In this document: positions 6,403 through 14,309 of the stretch, one piece after another
Layout of the letters: each line of letters begins with the position of its first letter
Position numbering within the stretch: the first letter of the stretch is position 1
Assembly: GCA_041306075.1 (NCBI GenBank)
Contig: JBFYKH010000057.1
Span: forward strand, 1 to 31,405
Direction of reading: 5' to 3'
DNA from: JAHIYG01 sp041306075
GTDB lineage: Archaea; Altiarchaeota; Altiarchaeia; IMC4; SCGC-AAA252-I15
DNA: 31,405 nt
Translations under genes and position numbers: made by a program
Notes under the pieces: generated by a model
The model's database searches: none
What the model was told of the DNA's origin: nothing
What the model saw: the letters and a program-made list of their open reading frames with translations, nothing else

Positions 6403-7962
6403 GTGAGGCAGAGGCGCAGGGCTGAGTCGAGCGCGGGTGTCGCAGGGGAGCTGCCGGGCACGCTGGACACGCCTGAAACGCTCGCCGGATACAGGGCGGC
6501 TCTGAGGGAGGGGAAGTCGGTCTACGTCGTCGACGACTCACGCTCCACATGCGAGAGCCACAAGGCCGTACTGGACGGCCCATTCGCAGGGCAGGTGTCC
6601 TTCCAGACCGACCCCGGGAAGGCCGTCGACGACGTGGCCTTGAGGGCGGCAGAAGGCAGGGTGCACGCCCTCGTTTTGGACATGGACATGCCCGCCGTGA
6701 GCGGCAGGGAGGTCGCCGTCAGACTAGCCAAGAGGGGAATCTTCATACCGTTTGTGATAGTCTCCGGCGGACAGGGTAGCGAGGAGACTAGGCGTTTCCT
6801 CGGCGCCGTGAGCGCCGCCAAAAGCAGGCAGGAGCTTGAGTCTGCGGTGGATGCGAGGCTGAAGGGCACAGGCGGCGTGGCGTTCGCTTATGTTAGGAAG
6901 GAGGACACCGTGCTCGCGCCCGGACTCCTGGTTGACGCGGTGGACGCGATGCTCCTGGCCGGCAGGAGGGGCGTCTCCAACCTCGACCTGATGGTGAAGG
7001 CCACGAAGGTCGAGCAGCCGTCGCTGCTCGGGCTCGGACTGGGCGACAAGGAGCGCATATGCGCTGGCCTCGCGGACGAGGCGCTCGCCATGTACTCCGC
7101 ACACCACAGGTTCTCAAATAGGATGGATGCTTTGGCTAAGGCCGAAAAGCCTCAGACCGGGGAGAAGGACAGGGTCAAGAGAGATTTGAAAAGGCTGAGG
7201 GACCACTGGTATTTCCCGGACGACGTGTCGTATGAGAAAATCAGGGCAGCCGCTGAAAAGAAGGATGATTGGGGGTACTTCAGGCATGACCTGTTAGGTA
7301 GCAGGGGCATGCACGGGATATTTGACGCCATGCGAGGGCTCAGGCACGGTTTTGCGGAGGGTAGCGGCGCCAGGGCCGAGGTTGAAAGGCAGTTCACCCT
7401 TCTCACAAGACTTCTTGTGAGATTCAGGAACCTCGAGGACAGGCTTACGGGGTATGGTCAGATGAGTAGGGAGGTGTCCAAGACCGTAAAGGTTTTAGGG
7501 AGCGTGGAAAAGGTCCCACTGGAGGTCACCGGGGAGGTGAGCATCGGCGATGACGACGGCAGGATACTGCATATGGCCCTGTCCCAGGCCATTGTTAATG
7601 CAGGACACGCTGTCAAAGGTAGAGAGGGCGGTAGGGTCATTGCAGAGTTGGGTAGGGTCAGGGTCGCAGACATAGGGTCTGAGAGGGTGAGGGCGATTCT
7701 CGAGGGTAAAGGCCACGGGCATGAAAGTGAGGTAGGGTATGTCGCGATATCCGACAATGGACCTGGCATAAGCCAGGAGATTGTCGAGGCCTGGAGGCGC
7801 GGCGAAGAGGTGACTAGCACCAAGACGGGCGTGAGGGCTGAGGGCATAGCCCTGATGCGCGACGTCATGGGCGACATAGACGGGGCGGCCGACCTCGAGA
7901 ACACGGGCTCGGGCACGAAGGCCACGCTGTATTTCCACGCCGCAAAGGAGGCGGGGAAATAG
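6403..7962 (+). CDS. Soluble hybrid protein: receiver domain plus histidine-kinase core
   Basis: A 519-aa cytoplasmic signalling protein with no membrane segment. An N-terminal CheY-like receiver (about 38-150) has the acidic pair D44-D45, phospho-acceptor D93 in a D-M-D-M-P context, S121 and K140. A helical middle (160-370) includes R-H-D-L-L-G at 294-299, a good candidate phospho-histidine (H295) of the H-D/E-L type. The C-terminal GHKL ATPase has an N-box (N399 in A-I-V-N-A), a D-N-G-P-G-I box (451-456) and a Gly-rich lid (476-506). The receiver comes first, opposite to most hybrid kinases, and no output domain or separate regulator is nearby. The GTG start follows a TATA-like box at leaderless spacing. 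Kinase activity and the signal sensed are inferred or unknown. Confidence 0.88.
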   Translation: MRQRRRAESSAGVAGELPGTLDTPETLAGYRAALREGKSVYVVDDSRSTCESHKAVLDGPFAGQVSFQTDPGKAVDDVALRAAEGRVHALVLDMDMPAVSGREVAVRLAKRGIFIPFVIVSGGQGSEETRRFLGAVSAAKSRQELESAVDARLKGTGGVAFAYVRKEDTVLAPGLLVDAVDAMLLAGRRGVSNLDLMVKATKVEQPSLLGLGLGDKERICAGLADEALAMYSAHHRFSNRMDALAKAEKPQTGEKDRVKRDLKRLRDHWYFPDDVSYEKIRAAAEKKDDWGYFRHDLLGSRGMHGIFDAMRGLRHGFAEGSGARAEVERQFTLLTRLLVRFRNLEDRLTGYGQMSREVSKTVKVLGSVEKVPLEVTGEVSIGDDDGRILHMALSQAIVNAGHAVKGREGGRVIAELGRVRVADIGSERVRAILEGKGHGHESEVGYVAISDNGPGISQEIVEAWRRGEEVTSTKTGVRAEGIALMRDVMGDIDGAADLENTGSGTKATLYFHAAKEAGK

Positions 7963-7965
7963 ACC

Positions 7966-7973
7966 CTTATATT
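7966..7973 (+). promoter_or_regulatory. TATA-like box for folP-folK
   Basis: CTTATATT centred 27.5 bp before the folP ATG at 7997, consistent with leaderless transcription starting right after the kinase stop. Confidence 0.6.
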
Positions 7974-7996
7974 CGCCGTATCGGAATAGTTTCACG

Positions 7997-8839
7997 ATGG
8001 CGGTTGGGCGGCAGATGAGGTGCGGACCGTATACGCTGCGGTTCGACAGGCCCGTGATAATGGGGGTCTTGAACGTGACCCCGGACTCGTTCTCCGACGG
8101 AGGCCGCTTCGCGGACGTTGAAGCCGCCCTCGCCCACGCCCGCCGGATGGCCGCCGACGGCGCCGACATAATCGACGTCGGCGGGGAGAGCAGCCGGCCC
8201 GGCTCGGACACCGTGCCGGTGGGCGAGGAGCTCGCCCGCGTCCTGCCGGTCGTGGAGAGGCTGGCGAAGGAGCTGAGGGTTCCGCTGTCGATAGACACTT
8301 ACAAGCCGAAGGTCGCCCTGGAATGCCTGGAGGCGGGGGCGAACATAATCAACGACATCACCGGGTTGACGGACAGGAAGATGGCGAAGGCCGCCGCGGA
8401 CCACGGCGCGCCGGCGGTGATAATGCACATGAAGGGGACGCCGAAGACGATGCAGAGGGAGCCGCACTACAAGGATGTCGTCGCCGAGGTGGCGGGCTTC
8501 CTCAGGGACAGGGTCCTCTACGCGAACGACATGGGCGTGAAGGAGACGATAATCGACCCGGGCATAGGGTTCGGGAAGACGACGGAGCACAACCTCGAGC
8601 TGATTAGGCGGCTTGGGGAACTGAAGGCTATAGGCAGGCCGATACTCCTTGGCCCCTCGAGGAAGGCGTTCATAGGCAGCGTGACCGGGCTTCCGGTGGA
8701 CGCCAGGCTGGAGGGGACGCTCGCCGCCGTAGCGGTCGCCGTACACAACGGCGCGGACGCCGTAAGGGTCCATGACGTGGCGGAGGCGAGGAGGGCGGCC
8801 GACGTCGCATACGCGATAAGGGGTGCGGGATGGCAGTAG
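7997..8839 (+). CDS. folP: Dihydropteroate synthase
   Basis: A TIM-barrel enzyme that joins 6-hydroxymethyl-dihydropterin pyrophosphate to p-aminobenzoate to give dihydropteroate. The first family signature N-V-T-P-D-S-F-S-D-G-G (26-36) and the second, G-A-D-I-I-D-V-G-G-E-S-S-R-P-G (55-69), are intact, as are I-N-D-I-T-G, the V-I-M-H-M block, the D-P-G-I-G-F-G-K-T pterin loop and G-P-S-R-K near the end. The 280-aa length is typical. It overlaps folK by 10 bp, so the two are a coupled folate pair. Bacterial-type FolP is patchy in archaea, most of which make methanopterin or import folate, so transfer from bacteria is possible. Confidence 0.96.
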   Translation: MAVGRQMRCGPYTLRFDRPVIMGVLNVTPDSFSDGGRFADVEAALAHARRMAADGADIIDVGGESSRPGSDTVPVGEELARVLPVVERLAKELRVPLSIDTYKPKVALECLEAGANIINDITGLTDRKMAKAAADHGAPAVIMHMKGTPKTMQREPHYKDVVAEVAGFLRDRVLYANDMGVKETIIDPGIGFGKTTEHNLELIRRLGELKAIGRPILLGPSRKAFIGSVTGLPVDARLEGTLAAVAVAVHNGADAVRVHDVAEARRAADVAYAIRGAGWQ

Positions 8840-9321
8840 CCTACATAGGCCTCGGCTCGAACCTCGGCGACAGGGAGGCGAACATCAGGCGGGCGATAAA
8901 GCTGATAGACCAGGAATGCGTCGTCCTGGCCGTCTCGGGAATATACGAGACCGAGCCCGTGGGCCTCAGGGGGCAGCCGTGGTTCCTGAACTGCGTCGTC
9001 GAAGCCGACACCCAGCTGACGCCGAAGAAGCTCCTCATCTTCCTCAAGTCAGTGGAGGACCGGCTCGGCAGGAAGAGGACGCTGAAGGACGGGCCGCGGA
9101 CGATGGACCTGGACATACTCTTCTACGGCAGGAGAATAGTGGAGGACCACGACGGCCTCATAATACCGCATCCTAGGCTGCACAAGAGGAAGTTCGTGCT
9201 CAAGCCGCTCGCAGACCTCAGGGCGGGCCTGGTCCATCCCGTCTTGAAGAAGACTATGAAGACCCTGCTCAAGGAGCTGAAGACCAAGGACGCCGTGAAA
9301 CTATACGTGGACAGCTCATAG
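8830..9321 (+). CDS. folK: 6-hydroxymethyl-7,8-dihydropterin pyrophosphokinase
   Basis: Transfers pyrophosphate from ATP to 6-hydroxymethyl-dihydropterin, supplying the substrate of FolP. The signatures are clear: G-L-G-S-N-L-G-D-R near the N-terminus, Y-E-T-E-P-V-G followed by Q-P-W-F-L-N, and G-P-R-T-M-D-L-D-I-L-F-Y with the two Asp that bind Mg-ATP, then I-P-H-P-R-L-H-K-R. The 163 aa is the usual size. The ATG lies inside the end of folP (10-bp overlap). The neopterin aldolase FolB is not in the window; the GTP cyclohydrolase at 15.6 kb could be the pathway's first enzyme. Confidence 0.96.
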   Translation: MAVAYIGLGSNLGDREANIRRAIKLIDQECVVLAVSGIYETEPVGLRGQPWFLNCVVEADTQLTPKKLLIFLKSVEDRLGRKRTLKDGPRTMDLDILFYGRRIVEDHDGLIIPHPRLHKRKFVLKPLADLRAGLVHPVLKKTMKTLLKELKTKDAVKLYVDSS

Positions 9322-9395
9322 GACCCTGAGCTCGGACTCCAGGTCGCCCACGTCTGATGGGTTAAGGCGCCGCCAACCGCGCACCCGTCCGGGGG

Positions 9396-10046
9396 TCATT
9401 TTATCTCGATGTGCTCTCCGGTGACCATGTAATGCACCTTCTCCGCCATCTTGCAGGCGTGGTCTGCGCAGCGTTCAAGGTATCGGGAGACCATGATGTA
9501 GTTCAGGCACCGCTCTATGTTTCCCGTGTCATCCTGCATGTAGCCGTATGATTTGAGGAAGATGTTGCGCCATAGTTCATCGACTTCGTCATCGCGCTCA
9601 TTGAATTTCTTTAGGGGAGATATGTCTTCGGCCTCGTATGCCTTTAGCGCATCGTCTATCATGCTGGCCGTCTTTTTTGACATGCGGGTTATGTCCCCCA
9701 TTAGGTCCAACGGAGGCTGGTCCGAGGATTTTTTGACGATAGTTGCTATGTCCTTTCCGTTTCTCCCAATCCGCGCAAGGTACGTGATTGCCTTGAGCGT
9801 GCAGGCTATCGTGCGCATGTCCCTCGCCATGGGCTGGTTCAAGGCTATCATCTGCAGGGCCTTCTCCTCGATTTGGACGTCAAGGCCAGCCACTTCCTTC
9901 TTTTTTTGAAAGACCCACTCGGCCAAGTCCAAGTCGTGTTGTTCGAACGATTCGATGGACTTCGTCAGCATAACCTCCGAGAGCCGACCCATACCAGAGA
10001 CCCCGTTCTTCAGCTCCCTAAGCTCTTTGTGGAATTTCTCGGCCAT
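9396..10046 (-). CDS. phoU: PhoU-family phosphate transport regulator
   Basis: A two-repeat three-helix-bundle protein that in bacteria links the Pst transporter to phosphate signalling and limits uptake. Family marks include the first-repeat D-x-x-I-E-E-K-A-L-Q-M-I-A-L-N-Q-P-M-A-x-D-M-R block and the second-repeat R-x-L-E-R-C-A-D-H-A block near the C-terminus, both metal-binding E/D-x-x-x-D-type sites. The 216-aa length is normal. It starts 7 bp after the pstB stop with an SD-like AGGTGA just before the ATG, so it is the last gene of the pst operon. No PhoR/PhoB pair is seen, so its signalling role here is open. Confidence 0.95.
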   Translation of the reverse strand: MAEKFHKELRELKNGVSGMGRLSEVMLTKSIESFEQHDLDLAEWVFQKKKEVAGLDVQIEEKALQMIALNQPMARDMRTIACTLKAITYLARIGRNGKDIATIVKKSSDQPPLDLMGDITRMSKKTASMIDDALKAYEAEDISPLKKFNERDDEVDELWRNIFLKSYGYMQDDTGNIERCLNYIMVSRYLERCADHACKMAEKVHYMVTGEHIEIK

Positions 10047-10053
10047 GTTTCAC

Positions 10054-10824
10054 CTACCCGAAGCTACCGGTAACGTATTTTTCTGTCAGTTCCTCATTGG
10101 GGTTCTCAAAAATCTGGGTTGTCATGCCGAATTCGACAAGCTTCCCCAGATACAGGAACCCCGTGTAGTCGCTTACGCGCGCCGCCTGCTGCATGTTATG
10201 GGTCACAATGACGACCGTATAGTCCCTCTTGAGCTTTTGTATGAGGTCCTCTATCTTCGAGGCGGCGATTGGGTCAAGAGCGGAACAAGGCTCGTCCATC
10301 AATATGATCTCGGGCTCCACCGCCAGCGCCCTTGCGATGCATAGCCTCTGCTGCTGGCCGCCGGAAAGGCAATAGGCGTGCTCGTCCAGCCTGCAGTCGC
10401 ATTCCTCCCACAGGGCCGACTCCTTGAGGCATCTTTCAACGACATCGTCAAGGCTCTTGCGGCTGTCGAGGCCGTGAATCCGAGGCCCGTATGCTATGTT
10501 CTCGTATATGGTCTTTTGGAAGGGGTTCGGTTTCTGGAACACCATGCCTATCTTTTTCCTCAGTTCGACTACGTTCGTGCCAGGTGAGTATATGTCTTCG
10601 CCGTTGAACAGCACCTGGCCCTCAATCCTGCATTCGTCGTTGATGTCGTTCATCCTGTTGAGGCACCTAAGCAGCGTGGATTTGCCGCAGCCGGATGGCC
10701 CAATCAAGGCAGTCACTTTGTTGCGTGCGAAACTGACGCTGATGTCCTCCAGCGCCCTGGTTCGCCCATACCACAGGCTTAGCCCCACCGTCCGTAATAC
10801 CTCGCTTTCCCCCGCCACGGTCAT
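10054..10824 (-). CDS. pstB: Phosphate ABC transporter ATP-binding protein PstB
   Basis: The ATPase that drives PstC-PstA phosphate import. It has Walker A (G-P-S-G-C-G-K-S-T), a Q-loop in V-F-Q-K-P-N-P-F typical of PstB, the ABC signature L-S-G-G-Q-Q-Q-R, Walker B (I-I-L-M-D-E-P) and the switch His (V-T-H-N-M-Q-Q). The 256-aa length is normal. Its ATG overlaps the pstCA stop (ATGA), which indicates translational coupling. Confidence 0.97.
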   Translation of the reverse strand: MTVAGESEVLRTVGLSLWYGRTRALEDISVSFARNKVTALIGPSGCGKSTLLRCLNRMNDINDECRIEGQVLFNGEDIYSPGTNVVELRKKIGMVFQKPNPFQKTIYENIAYGPRIHGLDSRKSLDDVVERCLKESALWEECDCRLDEHAYCLSGGQQQRLCIARALAVEPEIILMDEPCSALDPIAASKIEDLIQKLKRDYTVVIVTHNMQQAARVSDYTGFLYLGKLVEFGMTTQIFENPNEELTEKYVTGSFG

Positions 10825-12707
10825 CTTACGTTTTTTCGATAGTGTTTACGTATTAGTATCGCGACCATATAGATGCTTAGGACCAGGAGTAGGAGGACGA
10901 GCGCCGTGCCGTATTTGTTTTGGTCCGAGCCTGCAACGTTAGTCGAAAGGATGAACAGGTGGTAGGGCAACGCCATCACAGGGTCATGGATGGATGATGG
11001 GAGGAATCGTTGGCTGAACACCACGGCGGTGAACATGATGGGCGCCGTCTCCCCGGCCGCCCTACCGACGCCCAGTATCGCGCCGGTTATTATCCCGGGC
11101 ATCGCCGGCGGCAGCACAGCCCTCCGTATCGTCTGCCATTTCGTGGCGCCGAGGGCGAGGCTCCCCTCCCTCAGGGAATAGGGGACGCTTTTTAGAGCTT
11201 CCTCGGTCGTCCGGATTATCGTCGGGAGTATCATGAGCGCGAGCGTCATCTGGCCGACGATAAGGGATACCCCCAGCCGGAGGTATATGACCATGAATGC
11301 GAAGCCAAAGAGGCCGAATACTATGGAGGGCGTGCTGTTCAACAGGTCGGCTCCTGTCTTGATCACCTTAGTGGCCAGGTTCTCGCGGTTGTATTCGGTC
11401 AGGTAGATGGCGGCTCCGACGCCCAGCGGGAGCGCTAATGCTAGCGCCCCAGCAACTAGGTACATTGTGCCGACGATGGCCGGAAATATGCCGCCTGCCC
11501 TGCCGAGATTCCTTGGCGGCTGCGTCAGGAACTCCCAGCTCAATGCTCCAAGACCGTTGAAGAGGATGTAGTACAGTATCACCCCTAGGATGGCTAAAAC
11601 CACGACTGTGGAGGCCGTAATCAGGCTGAATGCGACCTTCTCCCCAGTAATAGCACCCATCCTCCGCGCTACATGATGGGACAAAAAAGCAGCCAATATT
11701 AAGAGGGTCGTATTCTGTACACCAAGGAGCAATATGATGAGGAACACCGCCGCAAACGCCATCACCACAGAAAGACGCCGGTTTGCCTGCTTGTTGCACG
11801 AAGAACGCGTTTTGCAGGCGACCGTCCCGCCTGTCTTAAGCCCCCCAAAGGAGAGGATGGCCAGGGAGTTCACAATGAGCGTGATGAGCAGAAGGACGAG
11901 GGCGAGGCCGAACAACGCGTGATAATGCATGCTCCCGACTGCGACCTCCCCCATCTCGATGCCTAGCGTGCCCGTTATGGTCCTGACCGGTGAGAAGACG
12001 TCGGTGATGGGGGACGGTATTATCGCGGCATTGCCTGTTACCATCATGACCGCCATCGTCTCCCCTATGGCCCTCCCCATGCCGAGTATTACGGCAGCCG
12101 TGATGCCAGAAATGGCGGAGGGCATGACAACCAACCGTATCGTCTGCCATTCCGTGGCCCCGAGGGCGAGTGAGCCCTCCCTGTACTCTTTCAGCACCGA
12201 GCTTAAGGCGTCCTCGGCGACGCTCACTATCGTCGGCAACGCCATCACCCCGAGGAGGACTGAGCCCGCAAACCATGTCGTGCCGGTGGGCTTGTCGAAT
12301 AATACGCGTATCCAATCGCTTAATACTATAAGCCCGAAAAAGCCGTATACTATGGAGGGTATTCCTGCGAGGATTTCGACTGCGGGCTTTACGACGGCCT
12401 TTACCCGTGGCCGCGCAATCTGGGATATGTATACGGCGCAGCCTACGCCAAGCGGGACTGCGAACAACATTGCGCCCATGGTGACGAGCAGGCTGCCGAC
12501 CAGGATGGGAAGGATGCCGTATGATGGCGGCTCTCCGGTCGGATTCCACGAATCGCCAAAGATGAAACCCCACAAGCCGACGGAAGTGAAGATGGGATAG
12601 CCCTCCCGCAAAAGAAAAAACAGTATGAATCCGATTGCCAGTGTAGAGAAGGCCGCGGTGAGGAGCAGAAGCACCCGGACAACGCCCTCCCAAGACGCTT
12701 CTTTCAT
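10821..12707 (-). CDS. Phosphate ABC transporter permease, PstC-PstA fusion
   Basis: A single 628-aa polypeptide carries both permease halves of the Pst phosphate importer. Residues about 1-300 match PstC and about 305-628 match PstA. Each half has its own transmembrane set and its own EAA loop (E-G-S-L-A-L-G-A-T-x-W-Q-T-I occurs twice), which contacts PstB. A charged linker rich in Lys, Arg and Cys (around 300-315) joins them. PstC and PstA are usually separate genes of about 300 aa each, so this is a fusion. A TATA-like box at 12730-12737 suggests an extra promoter between pstS and this gene, allowing pstS and permease to be expressed separately. Confidence 0.95.
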   Translation of the reverse strand: MKEASWEGVVRVLLLLTAAFSTLAIGFILFFLLREGYPIFTSVGLWGFIFGDSWNPTGEPPSYGILPILVGSLLVTMGAMLFAVPLGVGCAVYISQIARPRVKAVVKPAVEILAGIPSIVYGFFGLIVLSDWIRVLFDKPTGTTWFAGSVLLGVMALPTIVSVAEDALSSVLKEYREGSLALGATEWQTIRLVVMPSAISGITAAVILGMGRAIGETMAVMMVTGNAAIIPSPITDVFSPVRTITGTLGIEMGEVAVGSMHYHALFGLALVLLLITLIVNSLAILSFGGLKTGGTVACKTRSSCNKQANRRLSVVMAFAAVFLIILLLGVQNTTLLILAAFLSHHVARRMGAITGEKVAFSLITASTVVVLAILGVILYYILFNGLGALSWEFLTQPPRNLGRAGGIFPAIVGTMYLVAGALALALPLGVGAAIYLTEYNRENLATKVIKTGADLLNSTPSIVFGLFGFAFMVIYLRLGVSLIVGQMTLALMILPTIIRTTEEALKSVPYSLREGSLALGATKWQTIRRAVLPPAMPGIITGAILGVGRAAGETAPIMFTAVVFSQRFLPSSIHDPVMALPYHLFILSTNVAGSDQNKYGTALVLLLLVLSIYMVAILIRKHYRKNVR

Positions 12708-12729
12708 CCGTTATAGTCTACGTTTACAG

Positions 12730-12737
12730 CATAATAG
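12730..12737 (-). promoter_or_regulatory. TATA-like box upstream of the pstCA fusion
   Basis: CTATTATG on the minus strand, centred 26.5 bp before the pstCA ATG. This suggests that pstCA-pstB-phoU can be transcribed independently of pstS. Confidence 0.5.
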
Positions 12738-12774
12738 CTTTTCGCATGCCGGGTAGGCGATCTGCCCGCCTTAA

Positions 12775-13665
12775 TCACGCTGGGTTTACGGGCACGAACC
12801 CCTCCTCTGCCACAAGTTTCTGGCCGGCGGGCCCCAGCAGGTGTTCGAGGTAGTCCTTGGCCAAGCCGCTGGCCTGCCCCGATGTGAGCAGATAGAGCGG
12901 CCGTGAGACGGGGTATTTGCCGTTCAATACGTTTTCCACTGTCGGCTCCACCGGTTGGCCCTGGACGTCCATGTTCAAGGCCTTTACAGTCGCGTCTATG
13001 TACCCCAAGCTTACATAGCCTATTGCTCCTGGAGTCTGCGAAACCTGCTGTTTGACCGCCCCGTTGGAGTTCATCTCCAGCATGTTTGCGGTGAAGTCCC
13101 CTTTTTCCATGACATGCTCCCAGAAGAACTCGCGTGTTCCGGATGCGCTGTCCCTCCCTATCACCACGATTTCACCGTCTTCTCCGCCAAGCTCTTTCCA
13201 GTTGGTGTAGGTTCCGTCGTATATCCCCTTGACGGTTCCGATTGTCAGCGACTGGATGTTGTTCGTCGGGTGGACTATCATCGCTATCCCGTCCTTCGCT
13301 ATCATGTGCGCGGTAAGTTCCGGATACGCCGTCTTCTCCTCGGCCTTGAGCTCCCTCGAGGACATGCCGACGTCCACGGTGCCTTCCCCTACGGACTTTA
13401 CACCCACGCTTGAGCCGCCGCCGCTGACTTGTATGTCTGCGCCAGCGTCAGTGTTCATGAAATCCTCGGCTGCCATCTGGGCTACTGGAAGAACTGTCGT
13501 GGAACCGCTGACGGTTAGGGTTCGTATCGTCTTAGCCGCCTGGGCACCCCCGCCAGGCGCGCTCACGTCGGATGTCGTTTGTTGGCTTATGCACCCGGAT
13601 ATCATTAAGGAGGCTAGAAGTACCGCTGCAATGGAGAATGCCGTCTGCTTCTTGGGTAAAGTCAT
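12775..13665 (-). CDS. pstS: Phosphate-binding lipoprotein PstS
   Basis: The surface-anchored solute-binding protein of the Pst importer. A signal peptide ends in I-S-G-Cys25, the predicted lipid attachment site. The PstS core follows with V-S-G-S-T-T-V (phosphate-binding loop), S-G-G-G-S-S-V-G and G-R-D-S-A-S-G-T-R-E-F. A further in-frame ATG exists at 13677. The ATG at 13665 is preferred because the TATA-like box at 13690-13697 lies about 28 bp upstream of it but only about 16 bp from the other. This gives 296 aa. It is the first gene of the pst operon. Confidence 0.95.
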   Translation of the reverse strand: MTLPKKQTAFSIAAVLLASLMISGCISQQTTSDVSAPGGGAQAAKTIRTLTVSGSTTVLPVAQMAAEDFMNTDAGADIQVSGGGSSVGVKSVGEGTVDVGMSSRELKAEEKTAYPELTAHMIAKDGIAMIVHPTNNIQSLTIGTVKGIYDGTYTNWKELGGEDGEIVVIGRDSASGTREFFWEHVMEKGDFTANMLEMNSNGAVKQQVSQTPGAIGYVSLGYIDATVKALNMDVQGQPVEPTVENVLNGKYPVSRPLYLLTSGQASGLAKDYLEHLLGPAGQKLVAEEGFVPVNPA

Positions 13666-13689
13666 ATAAACACCCATTATTTTTTAAGG

Positions 13690-13697
13690 ATAAAAAT
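13690..13697 (-). promoter_or_regulatory. TATA-like box for pstS
   Basis: ATTTTTAT on the minus strand, centred 28.5 bp before the ATG at 13665, which decides between two in-frame start codons. Confidence 0.55.
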
Positions 13698-13746
13698 AGT
13701 CTAGGGGGGTAAAGAAGCTGAGGGCGTTGTTTTTAAAGTCTTGGCG

Positions 13747-13754
13747 TTATATAT
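13747..13754 (+). promoter_or_regulatory. TATA-like box for the preQ0 operon
   Basis: TTATATAT about 41 bp before the first ATG (13792), giving a leader of about 15 nt. A weaker AT-rich element at 13761-13769 has leaderless spacing, so the exact start is uncertain. Confidence 0.45.
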
Positions 13755-13791
13755 GAATGGGATATGATTCTTATAGTATAGGGATAATATT

Positions 13792-13971
13792 ATGCCACGA
13801 ATATCGGTCGAAGTGCCCCAACAGATACTCGACGACCTTGAGGAGCACATAGGAGACGGGAAAAAGTTCGTTAACCTGTCGGACGCTGTCAGGACCGCAT
13901 GCAGGAAGCTCCTGGACCAGCTGGACGACATCGACCGGCGGCACGGCAGACTGAAGGAGGGAGAGCAATGA
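13792..13971 (+). CDS. Ribbon-helix-helix protein (59 aa)
   Basis: A small CopG/Arc-type DNA-binding protein. An N-terminal beta strand of alternating residues (P-R-I-S-V-E-V-P) is followed by helix 1 (Q-Q-I-L-D-D-L-E-E-H-I), a turn with N-L-S, and helix 2 (D-A-V-R-T-A-C-R-K-L-L), the ribbon-helix-helix layout. The last 15 residues are charged. Its stop overlaps the queD ATG (ATGA), making it the first cistron of the preQ0 operon. That position suggests autoregulation of the operon, which is an inference. RHH proteins can also be antitoxins, but no toxin gene is adjacent. Confidence 0.85.
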   Translation: MPRISVEVPQQILDDLEEHIGDGKKFVNLSDAVRTACRKLLDQLDDIDRRHGRLKEGEQ

Positions 13972-14309
13972 GGATATGCAGGATATTCCACTTCGACAGC
14001 GCCCACCGCATATGCGGCCACAAGGGGCCGTGCGAACGCACGCACGGCCACACGTACCGCCTGGAGGTGACCATCGAGGGCGAGGTCGGGGAAGACGGCA
14101 TGGTGATGGACTTCACGAGGGTGAAGGAGATAGTGGAGGCGGAAGTCGTCTCCAAGCTGGACCACGAGGACCTCAACGCCGTCATGGAGAATCCCACGGC
14201 CGAGAACATCATCGAATGGTCCTGGGAAAGGCTCAAGAAACGGCTTCCGCTCCAGTCCATCAGGCTCTGGGAGGGCGAGGGGAAGTGGGCGGAGAAGGTG
14301 GCCAAGTGA
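13968..14309 (+). CDS. queD: 6-carboxytetrahydropterin synthase (QueD)
   Basis: Second step of 7-deazaguanine synthesis: converts dihydroneopterin triphosphate to 6-carboxy-5,6,7,8-tetrahydropterin. The family's zinc His are in F-D-S-A-H and in H-G-H-T-Y, and catalytic-type Cys sit in the C-G-H-K-G-P-C segment between them. The C-terminal N-P-T-A-E-N-I block and the L-W-E-G strand are also present. The 113-aa length is normal. Start choice: ATG overlapping the RHH stop, with a strong SD (GGAGGGAG) eight bases before. It overlaps queC by 4 bp. Confidence 0.94.
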   Translation: MRICRIFHFDSAHRICGHKGPCERTHGHTYRLEVTIEGEVGEDGMVMDFTRVKEIVEAEVVSKLDHEDLNAVMENPTAENIIEWSWERLKKRLPLQSIRLWEGEGKWAEKVAK

